From Acetivibrio saccincola (GTDB lineage Bacteria > Bacillota > Clostridia > Acetivibrionales > Acetivibrionaceae): a DNA stretch of 64,000 nucleotides. The stretch lies in the NCBI RefSeq assembly GCF_002844395.1, contig NZ_CP025197.1, positions 124,001-188,000 on the forward strand, read 5' to 3'. Position numbers and translations under genes: made by a program. The notes beneath the pieces were generated by a model. The model ran no database searches. It was not told where the DNA came from and worked only from the letters and a program-made list of their open reading frames with translations. Positions 17,623-27,747 of the stretch are shown piece after piece; the stretch's first letter is position 1; the number at the start of each line of letters is the position of its first letter.

Positions 17623-18840
17623 ATGAAGAAGTATATTAAGAGGTTATTGGGAATAGATGAAATTCTGAAGAATATTGAAGAAATCAAGTCAGAAATTAAA
17701 AACCAACCAGAAGAGGAACAGGAACTAAAAAATTCATTACAGTTTGTAAATCCAATTGATAATAAACCATTTTTACATGTAGAGTCATTAATTGATAGTC
17801 CAAACAAGTACGAAACAAAAAGTTTAAGACCAATTGGTAGTTCTGAGAAGATTATGAGTCTCATGCAATATCTTCCTATAGTACAAACTGCAAAACAATC
17901 AGAGATGCTAAAGGGTGCTTATAAAGTAGTTTTTCCTGAAGGGGCAGTAGGAGAGTTAATGAGATATAAGAATGGAATGCTAGGTACTCCTTTAGTTAAT
18001 AATGGCAAAATCGGAAATACTCATGCTGGTTTGGTTGAATTGCAGAATTTGTCGTTAACACCTGTAATGGTATTTACAGTAATATCCGCAATTACGGGTC
18101 AGTATTTTATGGCTAGAATAGATAAGTCTTTAGAAAGTATATCAAAGGATGTAAGAGAAATAATATCGATGTTTTTAGATGATAAAAAAGCGAAAAACAA
18201 GGCGATATTTGGTTTCTATACCTATATCAGAAATAATCTCAATATTATAATAAATAATTCTGATTTGAGAATTGCTACATTGACTAATTTGCAGTCTTAT
18301 TTAGTAGAACTAAAACAAAATCTACTATTTTATGAAAGTACAATAAAAAGAAAGAATGCAGAATTAGACAGTATTATCAGCAATAATAGAACTACAGGTA
18401 AAAGAGTTAATGAGGTGCAAAAAGTTGAGATTGAGGTATCAGAATTGCTTGTTCAACAGCATATATGTTTTGAATTATTGTTAATAGGCAAAATGTATGA
18501 GATGCAGTTAGCCCAGATTTATGATGATGAATACTGCAATAACTTAATAGAAGATTTAAACATTCACTTTATAGATTCAGTTACGTTTAATAGAGATATC
18601 ATTAATAAATATTCAGGGGTATTAGAACAAATTGAACGTAAAGCAATTATTAATAAAGATAAAGTATGGAATGAGAAAGGAAAATTTGATACTAACTTTG
18701 TAAAAAGGATGGAAGACTTTGAGAAGAGTGTAATAAATACAATTGATTCAGTAAGAAATCTAATATCCTTTAATAAGGGGGAGCAAGTATTTATCGTAAA
18801 AGATGAAGGATTGTATTACTTAGGAGAAGAAGTGTCTTAG
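17623..18840 (+). CDS. Unknown 405-aa protein between pglZ-like and brxL remnants
   Basis: I do not recognise this family. The N-terminus is a charged coiled-coil (IDEILKNIEEIKSEIK), followed by a region rich in glycine and proline (VVFPEGAVGELMRYKNG). A moderately hydrophobic stretch, LTPVMVFTVISAITGQYFMA (about 144-163), could touch the membrane. The rest is mostly helical. AAAGGAGG precedes the ATG. Its gene lies 27 bases after a PglZ-like tail and 64 bases before brxL, so it may be a BREX accessory gene. It is intact, unlike both neighbours. Confidence 0.65.
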   Translation: MKKYIKRLLGIDEILKNIEEIKSEIKNQPEEEQELKNSLQFVNPIDNKPFLHVESLIDSPNKYETKSLRPIGSSEKIMSLMQYLPIVQTAKQSEMLKGAYKVVFPEGAVGELMRYKNGMLGTPLVNNGKIGNTHAGLVELQNLSLTPVMVFTVISAITGQYFMARIDKSLESISKDVREIISMFLDDKKAKNKAIFGFYTYIRNNLNIIINNSDLRIATLTNLQSYLVELKQNLLFYESTIKRKNAELDSIISNNRTTGKRVNEVQKVEIEVSELLVQQHICFELLLIGKMYEMQLAQIYDDEYCNNLIEDLNIHFIDSVTFNRDIINKYSGVLEQIERKAIINKDKVWNEKGKFDTNFVKRMEDFEKSVINTIDSVRNLISFNKGEQVFIVKDEGLYYLGEEVS

Positions 18841-18903
18841 AACCTTTTAAAGATATTGTTATACTTTATTAGGAATATAAAGTATAGTTAAGGGGTTGAA
18901 AGA

Positions 18904-19239
18904 GTGGATGAATTAAGCAGGAAACTGAATCAATATTTTGCCGGCAGGGTTGTAAGAAAGGACTTAACAAAAAAGATAAAAGAAGGTGCAAACGTGCCCG
19001 TATATGTTCTTGAATATCTTTTGGGCATGTATTGCGCCACAGATGATGAAGAAGGTATAGCCGAAGGTGTTGAAACAGTAAAAAGAATTCTGGCTGAAAA
19101 TTTTGTGCGTCCTGATGAAGCCGAGAAGGTAAAATCCAAGATTAGGGAAATAGGAAAGTATACCGTTATTGATAAGGTTAGTGTAAAACTTAATGAAAAG
19201 AAGGATGTCTACGAGGCTGAATGTAAATTTTCAAATTAA
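18904..19239 (+). pseudogene. brxL: BrxL N-terminal fragment, truncated by a transposon
   Basis: The first 106 or so residues match the start of BrxL, the AAA+/Lon-like protein of type I BREX phage defence: LNQYFAGRVVRKDLTKKIK, then GANVPVYVLEYLLGMYCATD and RPDEAEKVKSKIRE. The full protein is near 680 aa. The frame runs into the transposon end TGTAAATTTTC at 19222, which supplies the last residues and the stop. The remainder is not present on the far side of the transposon. GTG start with a GGGGTTGAAAG site. The locus cannot make working BrxL. Confidence 0.88.
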
Positions 19240-19552
19240 ATTAGATAATATTTTCAAATTATTTTAGGTCAATTTTACCACAAATTAGTGAATATTTTCA
19301 AATTAAAATAGGAACGCGATAATCAAATTTTCAAATTCCAGTAGGATTCAAAATAAAATTTGGAAAAATAAGTATTGCATAACACTTTCAAATTTGTATA
19401 ATAAAAATGAGCAGATTAACTGCTCTTAAAATTTTAATCAAAATATTGATAATAGAAAACTTTTAAGTATAAATTCAATAAGTTTACAACATTTATTACT
19501 TAAACGGTTTATAACCGTTGTACTAAGGCTGCCGGTTAAAGATAAAAGTATT

Positions 19553-20354
19553 TTAGATATCAAAGTCTTTTTGTCCTTGGTATACGATTTCTTCATCTAC
19601 ATGCTTTTGCTTTATTGAACAAGCATACATAAGGCTTGAGGTTGCAAGACTGTTAACAAGGCGGGGTACGCCTTTTGATGCAGAATAAATAGCTTCAATT
19701 GCAGCCTGGGTAAATATATTTTCATGTAAACCGGCAGACTTTAGCCTTGTAAAAATATAGTCTGAAAGTTCCTCAGGCTTTAACCCCTGCATTACGTATT
19801 TTACGGCTATACGCTGCTTTAAAGGTGCATTTACCGCTAACTGTAATTTGTTCCTGATTTGCGATTGCCCCGACAATATTAATATAAAAGGATTTTCAGA
19901 GTCCATTTTAAAGTTAAATAAAAGCCTTAATTCTTCAAGTATGCTGTTTGACAGCATCTGTACCTCGTCAAGGATAATAACCCGGAGTAATTTTTTGATT
20001 ATAGTACAAAGACATTATTGCTTGTTGTATCTGATGAAACATTGTAACCTTCTTATGTGAAGGCACTTCTCCTAAAGATATTAAAAGACCTCGGTAAAAA
20101 TCCATAACGGTAACTGTTGAGAGAGAAAAATAGCAGGGTTTGTAAAGTCCCGGATTTAACCCGGCTGAAAATTTTCTTAAGGCGGTGGATTTTCCCATTC
20201 CCGGTTCACCGACTAAAAGAAACATTCCCCGGATGTTTTGAATATATTTAAATCTTGAATTTAATTCCTTAATATCTTCACTTTCATAAACATCAGAAAT
20301 ATCAATTTCTTTTCCAAAAGGATTGTATTTTAGTCCAAAAAACTGTCTGAACAT
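19553..20354 (-). pseudogene. ExeA/TniB-like transposition ATPase, frameshifted
   Basis: An AAA ATPase of the TniB/ExeA type that accompanies DDE transposases. The N-terminus has FRQFFGLKYNPF and Walker A GEPGMGKST. The frame breaks near 19991, where a CCC run has one more C than the same place in copy 2 (CC). The restored sequence has Walker B VIILDEVQ. In this copy the product would end right before Walker B and be inactive. The C-terminal half is open from 19957. Confidence 0.85.
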
Positions 20355-20356
20355 AA

Positions 20357-21414
20357 TTATTTCTCTCCTTCCATAATTGTTTTAAATGAAATTGTTTGTT
20401 TTGATTTAGGCATGTCAGCATGTGTTACAGATACTTCGTTATTTTGTAAATCCACTATTAACTCAGAATTTTTAGGTCTGCCCCTTCGTTTCATATGGGC
20501 ATTGTCATGAAAATTAACCTGCAAGGCTTCACCGATTTTCTTGCCTTCATAGTATATGAATACCGGCTCTTCTAAACTCTTAATTTTATTCATATTAAGT
20601 TGGGATAAAAATCTTTTTCTAACTGTTAAAAAGAACCTTTCTATTTTTCCCCGGCTATGTGCAACAAAGGGTTTCGAATGTATAAGAGCGCATCCTACGT
20701 CCGCGCACATAAATTCAAACTGCTGTGAACGGTAAATCTTCCCATTGTCCGTATAGAGCAGGGAAGGTATGCCTCTTCCTGTATGTAAGGTCCATACATT
20801 AAATCCCCATACCACAACTCATTTATATATTGATGTGCAAATCTTTTAATTTCTTTTTTCTCTTCAGTTTCATAAATGCTTTCATGATTTGAAAATTTTA
20901 AAAACCTGTATAGTGTGGTAAGTGATATTTGCCCTTCTTTTAATATGCCTTTTTTTATTAGTTTATCATAGATGATTGTAGTAGGCGCTTTAGAATATTT
21001 TCTTTTCGTCTCAAGGATTTTTTCAGCAAGTTCTGTATCTATTTTTCTACAATTACCCCTGTCTTTCCGGTATCCGGGTTTTAATGCATCCAATCCTCCA
21101 CGCATGTAATCACAGTACCAGGACTCTATTGTTTTAGGTGAATATTTTCTTATGCCATAGTGTGGCATTTCTACGGGTTTTGATGAAATTTGAGCATAAT
21201 AGTCCTTACGATTATTCACTTGTCCATTTAGGATCGGACTTATCAGTGAAAATCTTTTTAACGCAATGGCATTTCTTACCTCTTCACTTAACATATTCCT
21301 GACCTCCTGTTGCATTTTTAGGAAGCCATGACCGGTCAGGCTGTTCTTTACCACGGATGTTACCATAGTTATTTGCTCAAGTAAAGGAAAATATGGTGTT
21401 GCGGTTGATTTCAT
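20357..21414 (-). pseudogene. TniA-like DDE transposase, internally deleted
   Basis: The N-terminal half (from 21414) has helix-turn-helix character and reaches the first catalytic aspartate in YGDLMYGPYI. The other frame resumes with RGIPSLLYTDNGK (second aspartate) and HSRGKIERFF (catalytic glutamate). About 40 residues that normally separate these motifs are missing, and the frame changes at 20750-20800. The C-terminal segment with KIGEALQVNF suits Mu/Tn5053-type B regions. The enzyme is therefore inactive as written. Confidence 0.82.
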
Positions 21415-21463
21415 TAAAAATTTTTCATAAGACGCTTTTTAAAATCCTATTTTAATGTTATAA

Positions 21464-22057
21464 TCATGCTGCAAGAAATGTTTTAGCGGTAGCTTGATAG
21501 TATTTTTGAGAGAATAGTTGAATGTTGGGGAATTCTCTTACTACTATTGCTAAAACGTTTCTTGCTTTTTCTGTGTTTCCAAGAGTTTCATCCGGTAATT
21601 TCACTTTGTGTATTATTTGTCTTAATCCATTTTGTATTGTATTGAGATTTTTAATGAATTTTTTTCTGTAATAGTATAGAATTTGCCTTGAAAACTGTAC
21701 GTTGTTTTTTAGATTTAGTTGTTTTATAACTGAATTAATACTACCTTTACGATAAAATAAATTATATATGTATTCAAAAATATGATTTATTGCATTAATA
21801 AATCCGGGTAAACAAAAGTTAGGAATATATGATATGGTGCATCCACATAGAGGACATATATAGCGTCTGATTACTATTTTCCCTTTATATTCTTTTGAGT
21901 AATAATATCTTTCATAGAAGCCATGTTTGCGGAAACTAACTAATTTATTGCATTTTGGATTGTGACATCTTTTAGTTGGTGGCGGTGGAAAAGGATAATT
22001 TCTCCCAAGTTTAATATATTCATGAATTCCTTCATGAACATTGAAGATATATTGCAT
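21464..22057 (-). CDS. DUF6431 zinc-finger transposon accessory protein
   Basis: A 197-aa protein typical of the third gene in this transposon group. It has two zinc pairs, CHNPKCNK (about residues 31-38) and CPLCGC (about 68-73), then helical segments rich in tyrosine, and may help recognise DNA ends or targets. It is intact here; in copy 2 it is cut by ISLre2. The ATG lies about 20 bases from GGAGGGTGATG on the minus strand. Confidence 0.75.
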   Translation of the reverse strand: MQYIFNVHEGIHEYIKLGRNYPFPPPPTKRCHNPKCNKLVSFRKHGFYERYYYSKEYKGKIVIRRYICPLCGCTISYIPNFCLPGFINAINHIFEYIYNLFYRKGSINSVIKQLNLKNNVQFSRQILYYYRKKFIKNLNTIQNGLRQIIHKVKLPDETLGNTEKARNVLAIVVREFPNIQLFSQKYYQATAKTFLAA

Positions 22058-22499
22058 TTTTACATCACCCTCCGCAATATATTATAAAAAATAATCCTAC
22101 TGTAAAGTGAAAATATTTTTTCAAATTGCGGTAGGGTTAAAAATTTTTTTCACCTATTTTAATGTGATAAAATAAGGGTAGATTTACCTAAATTAAAATG
22201 AAAATCTACAATACTTGTTTTCATAATTCTTTGTTGTATCTGTGTCTGCATCAATTAAATTTTTTTATTTTGCAAATATTTAAGTTGAAGCAAAATATGG
22301 TTTATTGGGGTAAATGAATCATACAGGTCACGTTTTAAATATTAAATATGATATTGAATAAGGAGTGATACCAAAACATAGTAAATCAATAGATTAATAG
22401 AAATTATAGAGGGAAAAATAGGATTTTAAGTATAATGATAGAAGAATGCTGTGTTTTATTATTGCATTATATATAGAAATGATGCAATAATATAGATAA

Positions 22500-22546
22500 T
22501 GATGCAATTAAAATGCATCATGTCGCATTTAATTGCAAAAGTAAGC
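22500..22546. promoter_or_regulatory. Overlapping inverted repeats before the AlbA_2 gene
   Basis: ATGATGCA and TGCATCAT (22499-22521), and the longer pair TGCAATTAAAATGC and GCATTTAATTGCA (22503-22541), overlap just before the ribosome site of the following gene. A related GTCGCAATT pair lies right after that gene. This looks like an operator; the binding protein is not known. Confidence 0.5.
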
Positions 22547-22564
22547 ATAGGAGGAGGTCAGAAC

Positions 22565-24259
22565 TTGAGGACAAAAGATGAGATTTTAAAAATTCTAGAT
22601 TTGCTAGAAGGAAATATTGCAGATGATTTTGAAGCACAAGATTTAGACTTTAAAGAGTGGGTAGAAAAAAGTCTAAACGATAATATAAATCTAGCAGTAA
22701 AGATGGCTGTTTGTATGGCTAATGGTGGAGGAGGAACAGTTGTATTTGGGATAAGAGATAAAGTTAAAGGAAGAAAAAATGCAATAATAGGTGTTCCTCC
22801 TATTGTTGATGCATTTTTGATGCAAAAAGCAGTATACGAAAGGACTGACCCCCATATTACTCCGACATTTGATTGGATTGAAGTACCCGAAGGGCATGGA
22901 AGAATATTGGTAATGAATATATATCCTGGTATGCCGCCTTATACAGAAACAAATGGAAGTGCTACAATAAGAGTAGGTAAAGATTGCAGACCACTTACGG
23001 GGTCTATGAGAAGAGAACTTTTTGCTAAAACTGGAGTTTCAGACTTTACATCAAATTTAGTAGATGAATACTGGAAAGATTGCTTCTCTCCAGTTGCTAT
23101 GGAAAGAGTAAGAATGATAATGGCTGAAGAACATGCTCCAGATACATTAATAAAAATGTCTGATGAGGATTTGTTAAAGTCCATAGGAGCGCTAAAAGAT
23201 GGGAAACTAACCTTTGGGGGACTATTGATTGTCGGGAATACTCAGGCACTTTCAAAATATATCCCAAATCATAGATGGGATTTTAGAAGAATGATAAGTA
23301 GCACAGATTATAGTATAAAGTATGGTGAAAATTCAGCAATACCAATAGGTTTATATGAATTAGAAAGATATATGGCTACTGAAAATCCGACAACCATTGT
23401 TGAGGTTGGTTTCTTACATCCTGAATTTTCTACATATCCTAAAATAGCATTAAGAGAAGCATTACTTAATGCATTTATACATAGGGATTATAGAATTCCA
23501 GGAAGTGTTATGCTGAAAGATTATAAAGATAAATTGATTATTACAAACCCAGGTAATTTTATTGGAGGTATTTCTCCGAGTAATATACTTCATCACCCAC
23601 CTGTAGCAAGAAATTTGCATCTTACAGATTTAATGGATAAACTGAGACTCGTAAATAGAAGTAATCTTGGAGTTCCGAGAATTTATAAGTCTTTGTTAAT
23701 AGAAGGGAAAGAACCCCCGCAATATAATGAAATAGGAGAATGCATCGAATTAACCCTTATTGCATCAACAATAGTTCCAGAGTTCAGAAATTTTATAAAA
23801 GATTTAAATTCTAAAGGAATTGAAGTTGATGTTGACCACTTGATTATTTTAAACTATCTTCTTAGACATAGGGAAATAGACACGTATAATGCTGCTCATA
23901 TATGTCAGAGAAGTATAGAACAAGTTAGGGAAATACTTAGTTATATGGAGAATAGTTTAAAACTTATAAAATCAGGGGGTACTGTTAAAAAGAAATACTA
24001 TTCTTTGACTCGGGAAGTTTATTCGATGCTGCAAAAAGGAATAGAATACGATAGGGATAAAAGGCTTGATAAAGAGGCTATTAAAATGAGAATATTATCC
24101 ATACTAAAGGAAAGGAACCTTACTAATGCAGAAGTAAGACATATGACGGGTATGGATAGGCAACAAGTACTAAGGCTTATGCGTGAGTTAGAAGCGGATG
24201 GTGTTCAGATTAAGGGTAGTGGTAGAGGGGCATATTATTGTTTATCTAGAGATGAGTAA
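22565..24259 (+). CDS. AlbA_2 (Schlafen-type) and HATPase_c_4 protein
   Basis: A 564-aa protein starting at TTG behind an ideal GGAGGAGG. The N-terminal domain has ESLEFK-like sequence DFKEWVEKSL and the glycine-rich ANGGGGTVVFGI motif of AlbA_2/Schlafen domains. The middle carries the ATPase motif ALREALLNAFIHRDY typical of HATPase_c_4. The C-terminus has winged-helix segments, one with VRHMTGMDRQQVLRLMRELE. Such proteins act as regulators or in phage defence; which applies here is not known. Flanking inverted repeats suggest self-regulation. Confidence 0.83.
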   Translation: MRTKDEILKILDLLEGNIADDFEAQDLDFKEWVEKSLNDNINLAVKMAVCMANGGGGTVVFGIRDKVKGRKNAIIGVPPIVDAFLMQKAVYERTDPHITPTFDWIEVPEGHGRILVMNIYPGMPPYTETNGSATIRVGKDCRPLTGSMRRELFAKTGVSDFTSNLVDEYWKDCFSPVAMERVRMIMAEEHAPDTLIKMSDEDLLKSIGALKDGKLTFGGLLIVGNTQALSKYIPNHRWDFRRMISSTDYSIKYGENSAIPIGLYELERYMATENPTTIVEVGFLHPEFSTYPKIALREALLNAFIHRDYRIPGSVMLKDYKDKLIITNPGNFIGGISPSNILHHPPVARNLHLTDLMDKLRLVNRSNLGVPRIYKSLLIEGKEPPQYNEIGECIELTLIASTIVPEFRNFIKDLNSKGIEVDVDHLIILNYLLRHREIDTYNAAHICQRSIEQVREILSYMENSLKLIKSGGTVKKKYYSLTREVYSMLQKGIEYDRDKRLDKEAIKMRILSILKERNLTNAEVRHMTGMDRQQVLRLMRELEADGVQIKGSGRGAYYCLSRDE

Positions 24260-24290
24260 AACTAAAGGCAAACAAATGATTCATTATTAT

Positions 24291-24328
24291 GTCGCAATTA
24301 TAAAATAATTGAATCATTTAATTGCGAC
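24291..24328. promoter_or_regulatory. Nested inverted repeats after the AlbA_2 gene
   Basis: GTCGCAATT (24291-24299) and AATTGCGAC (24320-24328) are inverted; nested inside is CAATTAT/ATAATTG, and outside AATGATTCA/TGAATCATT overlaps. The GTCGCA core also appears in the upstream repeats (22522). It may be a terminator or a second site for the same protein. Confidence 0.5.
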
Positions 24329-24509
24329 AAATTGTTTTTGATGCAATTCAAATCAGGTGAAACTAAAGTTATATCGAGCAGTAATTATTTGTTTATGATA
24401 GGTGAATTAGATAAATGGGTACTGTGAAACTTTTAAAGTGAAATCACATGATAAAAATTAATTTGACTAATCCTTATTCCTTTACCTCTCGTGCCTATAT
24501 CTTATGTCT

Positions 24510-25750
24510 ACATCAAATAAACTTCTTTCATTTTTCAAATGTTTGAGAAGGAGTAAATAAAGTACTTTTAGGAAACATGGTTTATTAGGGAGAAGAAAAG
24601 CCCTGTAGGCCATGTTTTTTATGTATTAGTTTTAAGGGATAAGGAATAAGGAGCAAGGCCGAAATTAAGATAAATCAATGGATTGGAAGATTGAATGGAA
24701 AAGAAAATGAAATGAAAAATGGACAAAATCCCCCCTTAATCCTCCCCCCTTAACCCTCAATACTAAAAGCACTTTATTTTCATTTTTTGCCCTAAAAATT
24801 GAGGAATGAAAGGACTTTAGGAAGTAAGGAATAAGGAAATAGGAATTAAATGGAAAATTGGAAGGGAATAACAAGCCAGTGTTTTCAAGGGTTTGAGGGG
24901 GATTTGTGAAAGGAGTTTATTTGAATTTTGATGGGAGTTTGTTTTGATTACATATAGTTAGGATTAAGGAAAAAGGGGGTAAGGAAAATAGGAAATATTT
25001 CAGGCTGAAAATAGGGCTTAATTAGTTGTTTCAAAAATAAAATAAAGTTGTATTATTTAAAGGGATAAGGAATAAGGGAAAGTATTGAGAATATTGGCTT
25101 TCATGTATTTTTAGGCTTTAAGGGAAAAGGGAAATAAAGGAATTTTATGAAAGGACATTATTTACTTTTTAGATATAACATAGGGCTTTTTTTCTGTTTC
25201 CAAAAATCATATGGATAAAAATTCTTATAAACAGAAAAGTTGTTTCATAAGCGGTAAAGTTCTATCAAAATGAAAATAAAGTCCTTATATTAAGATTTTA
25301 TCCACATTTCTTGATACAAGAATGGGGATAAAGTATAAAAAATATTAGGGAGATGTGGATAAAAGGGTAAAGGGATAAGGACATTATTTACTTTTTATAA
25401 TAACTTGGCATATTTTTTCTGTTTCAGAAATGATGAAGAAGAAATTATAGAAAAAGAAAAGGTATTTTTACGGATGTTAAAGTTCTTTTATAATAAAAAT
25501 AAAGTTGTGGTATTGAAAGGTATAAGGAACAAGGGCAAATATTGGAAATACGAGATTTGATATGGGTTTAATGGATAAAGTGATTGGTAATTGTAGGGAG
25601 TTGATGCAAGGACTTTATTTGCATTTCCTATAGAACATGCTCTGCTTTTTCTGTTTTTAAAAATTGAAGCATGATAATTTTAAAAAAGAAAAACAAATTT
25701 ATAACTGATAAAGTTCTAATAAAATGAAAACAAAGTTGAAAAAACATATT
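24510..25750. repeat. Non-coding array B of the alternating motif
   Basis: This is the counterpart of 3070-4290. The AAATAAAGT core or its complement recurs at about 24555, 24770, 24905 (variant), 25040, 25150 (variant), 25275, 25385 (variant), 25498 and 25612, again in alternating orientation. The first kilobase differs from array A by many indels and substitutions, while the stretch after about 25610 is nearly identical to 4160 onward. No gene is present. Confidence 0.7.
24574..24620 (+). terminator. Bipartite hairpin, second copy
   Basis: AACATGG (24574-24580) pairs with CCATGTT (24610-24616), with the same inner AGGG/CCCT stem and T tail as the element after recR. Here it lies about 315 bases after the AlbA_2 gene. 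Confidence 0.55.
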
Positions 25751-25921
25751 TGGTTGTTTGAATTTATAGATATATGATGAATGCTATTTTATATAAATTC
25801 TTAATAAATATACTGCAGAAGCATTTGTTATGATTGAAATAATAATAAGAATTGTGTTATATTGCAAATAAATGGTGAAGTTCATGGTTATAAATAGGTT
25901 TTATATGAAAGGGTGAAGATT

Positions 25922-26230
25922 ATGGAAAGAAAAAAAGTAATAAATTTTTCAAACAGATTTTTTAGCAATTTAGAACAACTTGGTTTGGATTTTAATAAGG
26001 CAAAACAAAATATCCTTTCTCACATTGAAGAAAAGGAAAAAGACCTAAGTCTGGATAAAAGGATGGTATTTTATACTCCATATATAGAGGATGGCAAAAA
26101 ATATATGCTGGCTGGCTTTGTAACAAAAAAGGAAAAATCTATTTTTATAGAAGCCAACAGCATATGGGATAAGGGGTTTAATCCTGAGGACATAATAGTT
26201 ACAGAAACAAATATTAGGATTATCAAATAG
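25922..26230 (+). CDS. Small protein of unknown function, copy 2
   Basis: The 102-aa product is the same as that of 4475-4783, with only silent changes seen. The same AAAGGGTGA site precedes the ATG. It remains intact although its downstream partner is truncated in this copy. The family is unknown. Confidence 0.6.
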   Translation: MERKKVINFSNRFFSNLEQLGLDFNKAKQNILSHIEEKEKDLSLDKRMVFYTPYIEDGKKYMLAGFVTKKEKSIFIEANSIWDKGFNPEDIIVTETNIRIIK

Positions 26231-26403
26231 TTAAAGTCAAGAGTGGGTTTTGGGTATAAGACAATAGCACCAGTGACAAACATGTCAAGCAATAAATTTA
26301 AAATTGAGGCATTACAGTCTTACTATAATACGATTTAATAAGTGATATAAGTTGATTTAGAAGGTTTTTATTTTAATAACTGCGAGTTAAGGGGGGAATA
26401 AAA

Positions 26404-26739
26404 TTGTATTTTAACAAACAATATTTTCAATTATTTGGCGAAAAAGAATTTGATACTTATGAACGTGAGCAGATAGTTGCCATAAAGGATGAAATTGAAA
26501 GAGAGTCAGAAAATTATATTTTGAATGTGAATGAAACAGAATTTATTAATTATATAACGAATAAATATGTATTAAAAGAGCCACAATTTGATTACGATAA
26601 TATATTCGTCTCTACATATCAGAAAGACATAGAAGGTAAATATTGGCCTAGAAGATATAATGTATATGATGATAAATTTTATTCTGTAGATGTTGTAAAT
26701 TTTCAAATTAAATTAGATAATATTTTCAAATTATTTTAG
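26404..26739 (+). pseudogene. Truncated second copy of the split nuclease N-terminus
   Basis: The first 96 residues equal those of 4957-5631. At 26694 the frame runs into the TGTAAATTTTC end of the TniA-type transposon, which supplies the last codons and a stop at 26737. The nuclease-like part and the slippery site are missing. Confidence 0.85.
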
Positions 26740-27024
26740 GTCAATTTTACCACAAATTAGTGAATATTTTCAAATTAAAATAGGAACGCGATAATCAAAT
26801 TTTCAAATTCCAGTAGGATTCAAAATAAAATTTGGAAAAATAAGTATTGCATAACACTTTCAAATTTGTATAATAAAAATGAGCAGATTAACTGCTCTTA
26901 AAATTTTAATCAAAATATTGATAATAGAAAACTTTTAAGTATAAATTCAATAAGTTTACAACATTTATTACTTAAACGGTTTATAACCGTTGTACTAAGG
27001 CTGCCGGTTAAAGATAAAAGTATT

Positions 27025-27497
27025 TTAGATATCAAAGTCTTTTTGTCCTTGGTATACGATTTCTTCATCTACATGCTTTTGCTTTATTGAACAAGTATAC
27101 ATAAGGCTTGAGGTTGCAAGACTGTTAACAAGGCGGGGTACGCCTTTTGATGCAGAATAAATAGCTTCAATTGCAGCCTGGGTAAATATGTTTTCATGTA
27201 AACCGGCAGACTTTAGCCTTGTAAAAATATAGTCTGAAAGTTCCTCAGGCTTTAACCCCTGCATTACGTATTTTACGGCTATACGCTGCTTTAAAGGTGC
27301 ATTTACCGCTAACTGTAATTTGTTCCTGATTTGCGATTGCCCCGACAATATTAATATAAAAGGATTTTCAGAGTCCATTTTAAAGTTAAATAAAAGCCTT
27401 AATTCTTCAAGTATGCTGTTTGACAGCTTCTGTACCTCGTCAAGGATAATAACCGGAGTAATTTTTTGATTATAGTACAAAGACATTATTGCTTGTT
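27025..27497 (-). pseudogene. C-terminal part of the transposition ATPase (copy 2)
   Basis: The frame holds Walker B VIILDEVQ in phase and continues to the C-terminus LVNSLATSSLMYTCSIKQ. The N-terminal third with Walker A is lost through the internal deletion, and the upstream end runs into DUF6431 sequence. It confirms that copy 1 has a 1-base insertion near 19991. Confidence 0.8.
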
Positions 27498-27747
27498 TCA
27501 AGAAATGTTTTAGCGGTAGCTTGATAGTATTTTTGAGAGAATAGTTGAATGTTGGGGAATTCTCTTACTACTATTGCTAAAACGTTTCTTGCTTTTTCTG
27601 TGTTTCCAAGAGTTTCATCCGGTAATTCACTTTGTGTATTATTTGTCTTAATCCATTTTGTATTGTATTGAGATTTTTAATGAATTTTTTTCTGTAATAG
27701 TATAGAATTTGCCTTGAAAACTGTACGTTGTTTTTTAGATTTAGTTG

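Larger units (their letters stand above)
19222..22210 (-). mobile_element. TniA/TniB/DUF6431-type transposon, copy 1 (3.0 kb)
   Basis: The left end begins TGTAAATTTTCAAATTAAAT and the complement of the right end begins TGTAGATTTTCATTTTAATT, clear terminal inverted repeats with TGT..ACA tips. Inside are three genes on the minus strand: DUF6431 protein, DDE transposase and AAA ATPase. The transposase carries an internal deletion with frame change and the ATPase a 1-base insertion, so this copy cannot move by itself. No direct repeat flanks it, and the flanking brxL gene does not resume on the right, so flanking DNA was lost. Confidence 0.85.

Noticed and set aside
19222..22210. Intact autonomous transposon
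   Set aside because: The transposase lacks about 40 residues between its first two catalytic aspartates and the ATPase carries a 1-base insertion relative to copy 2.
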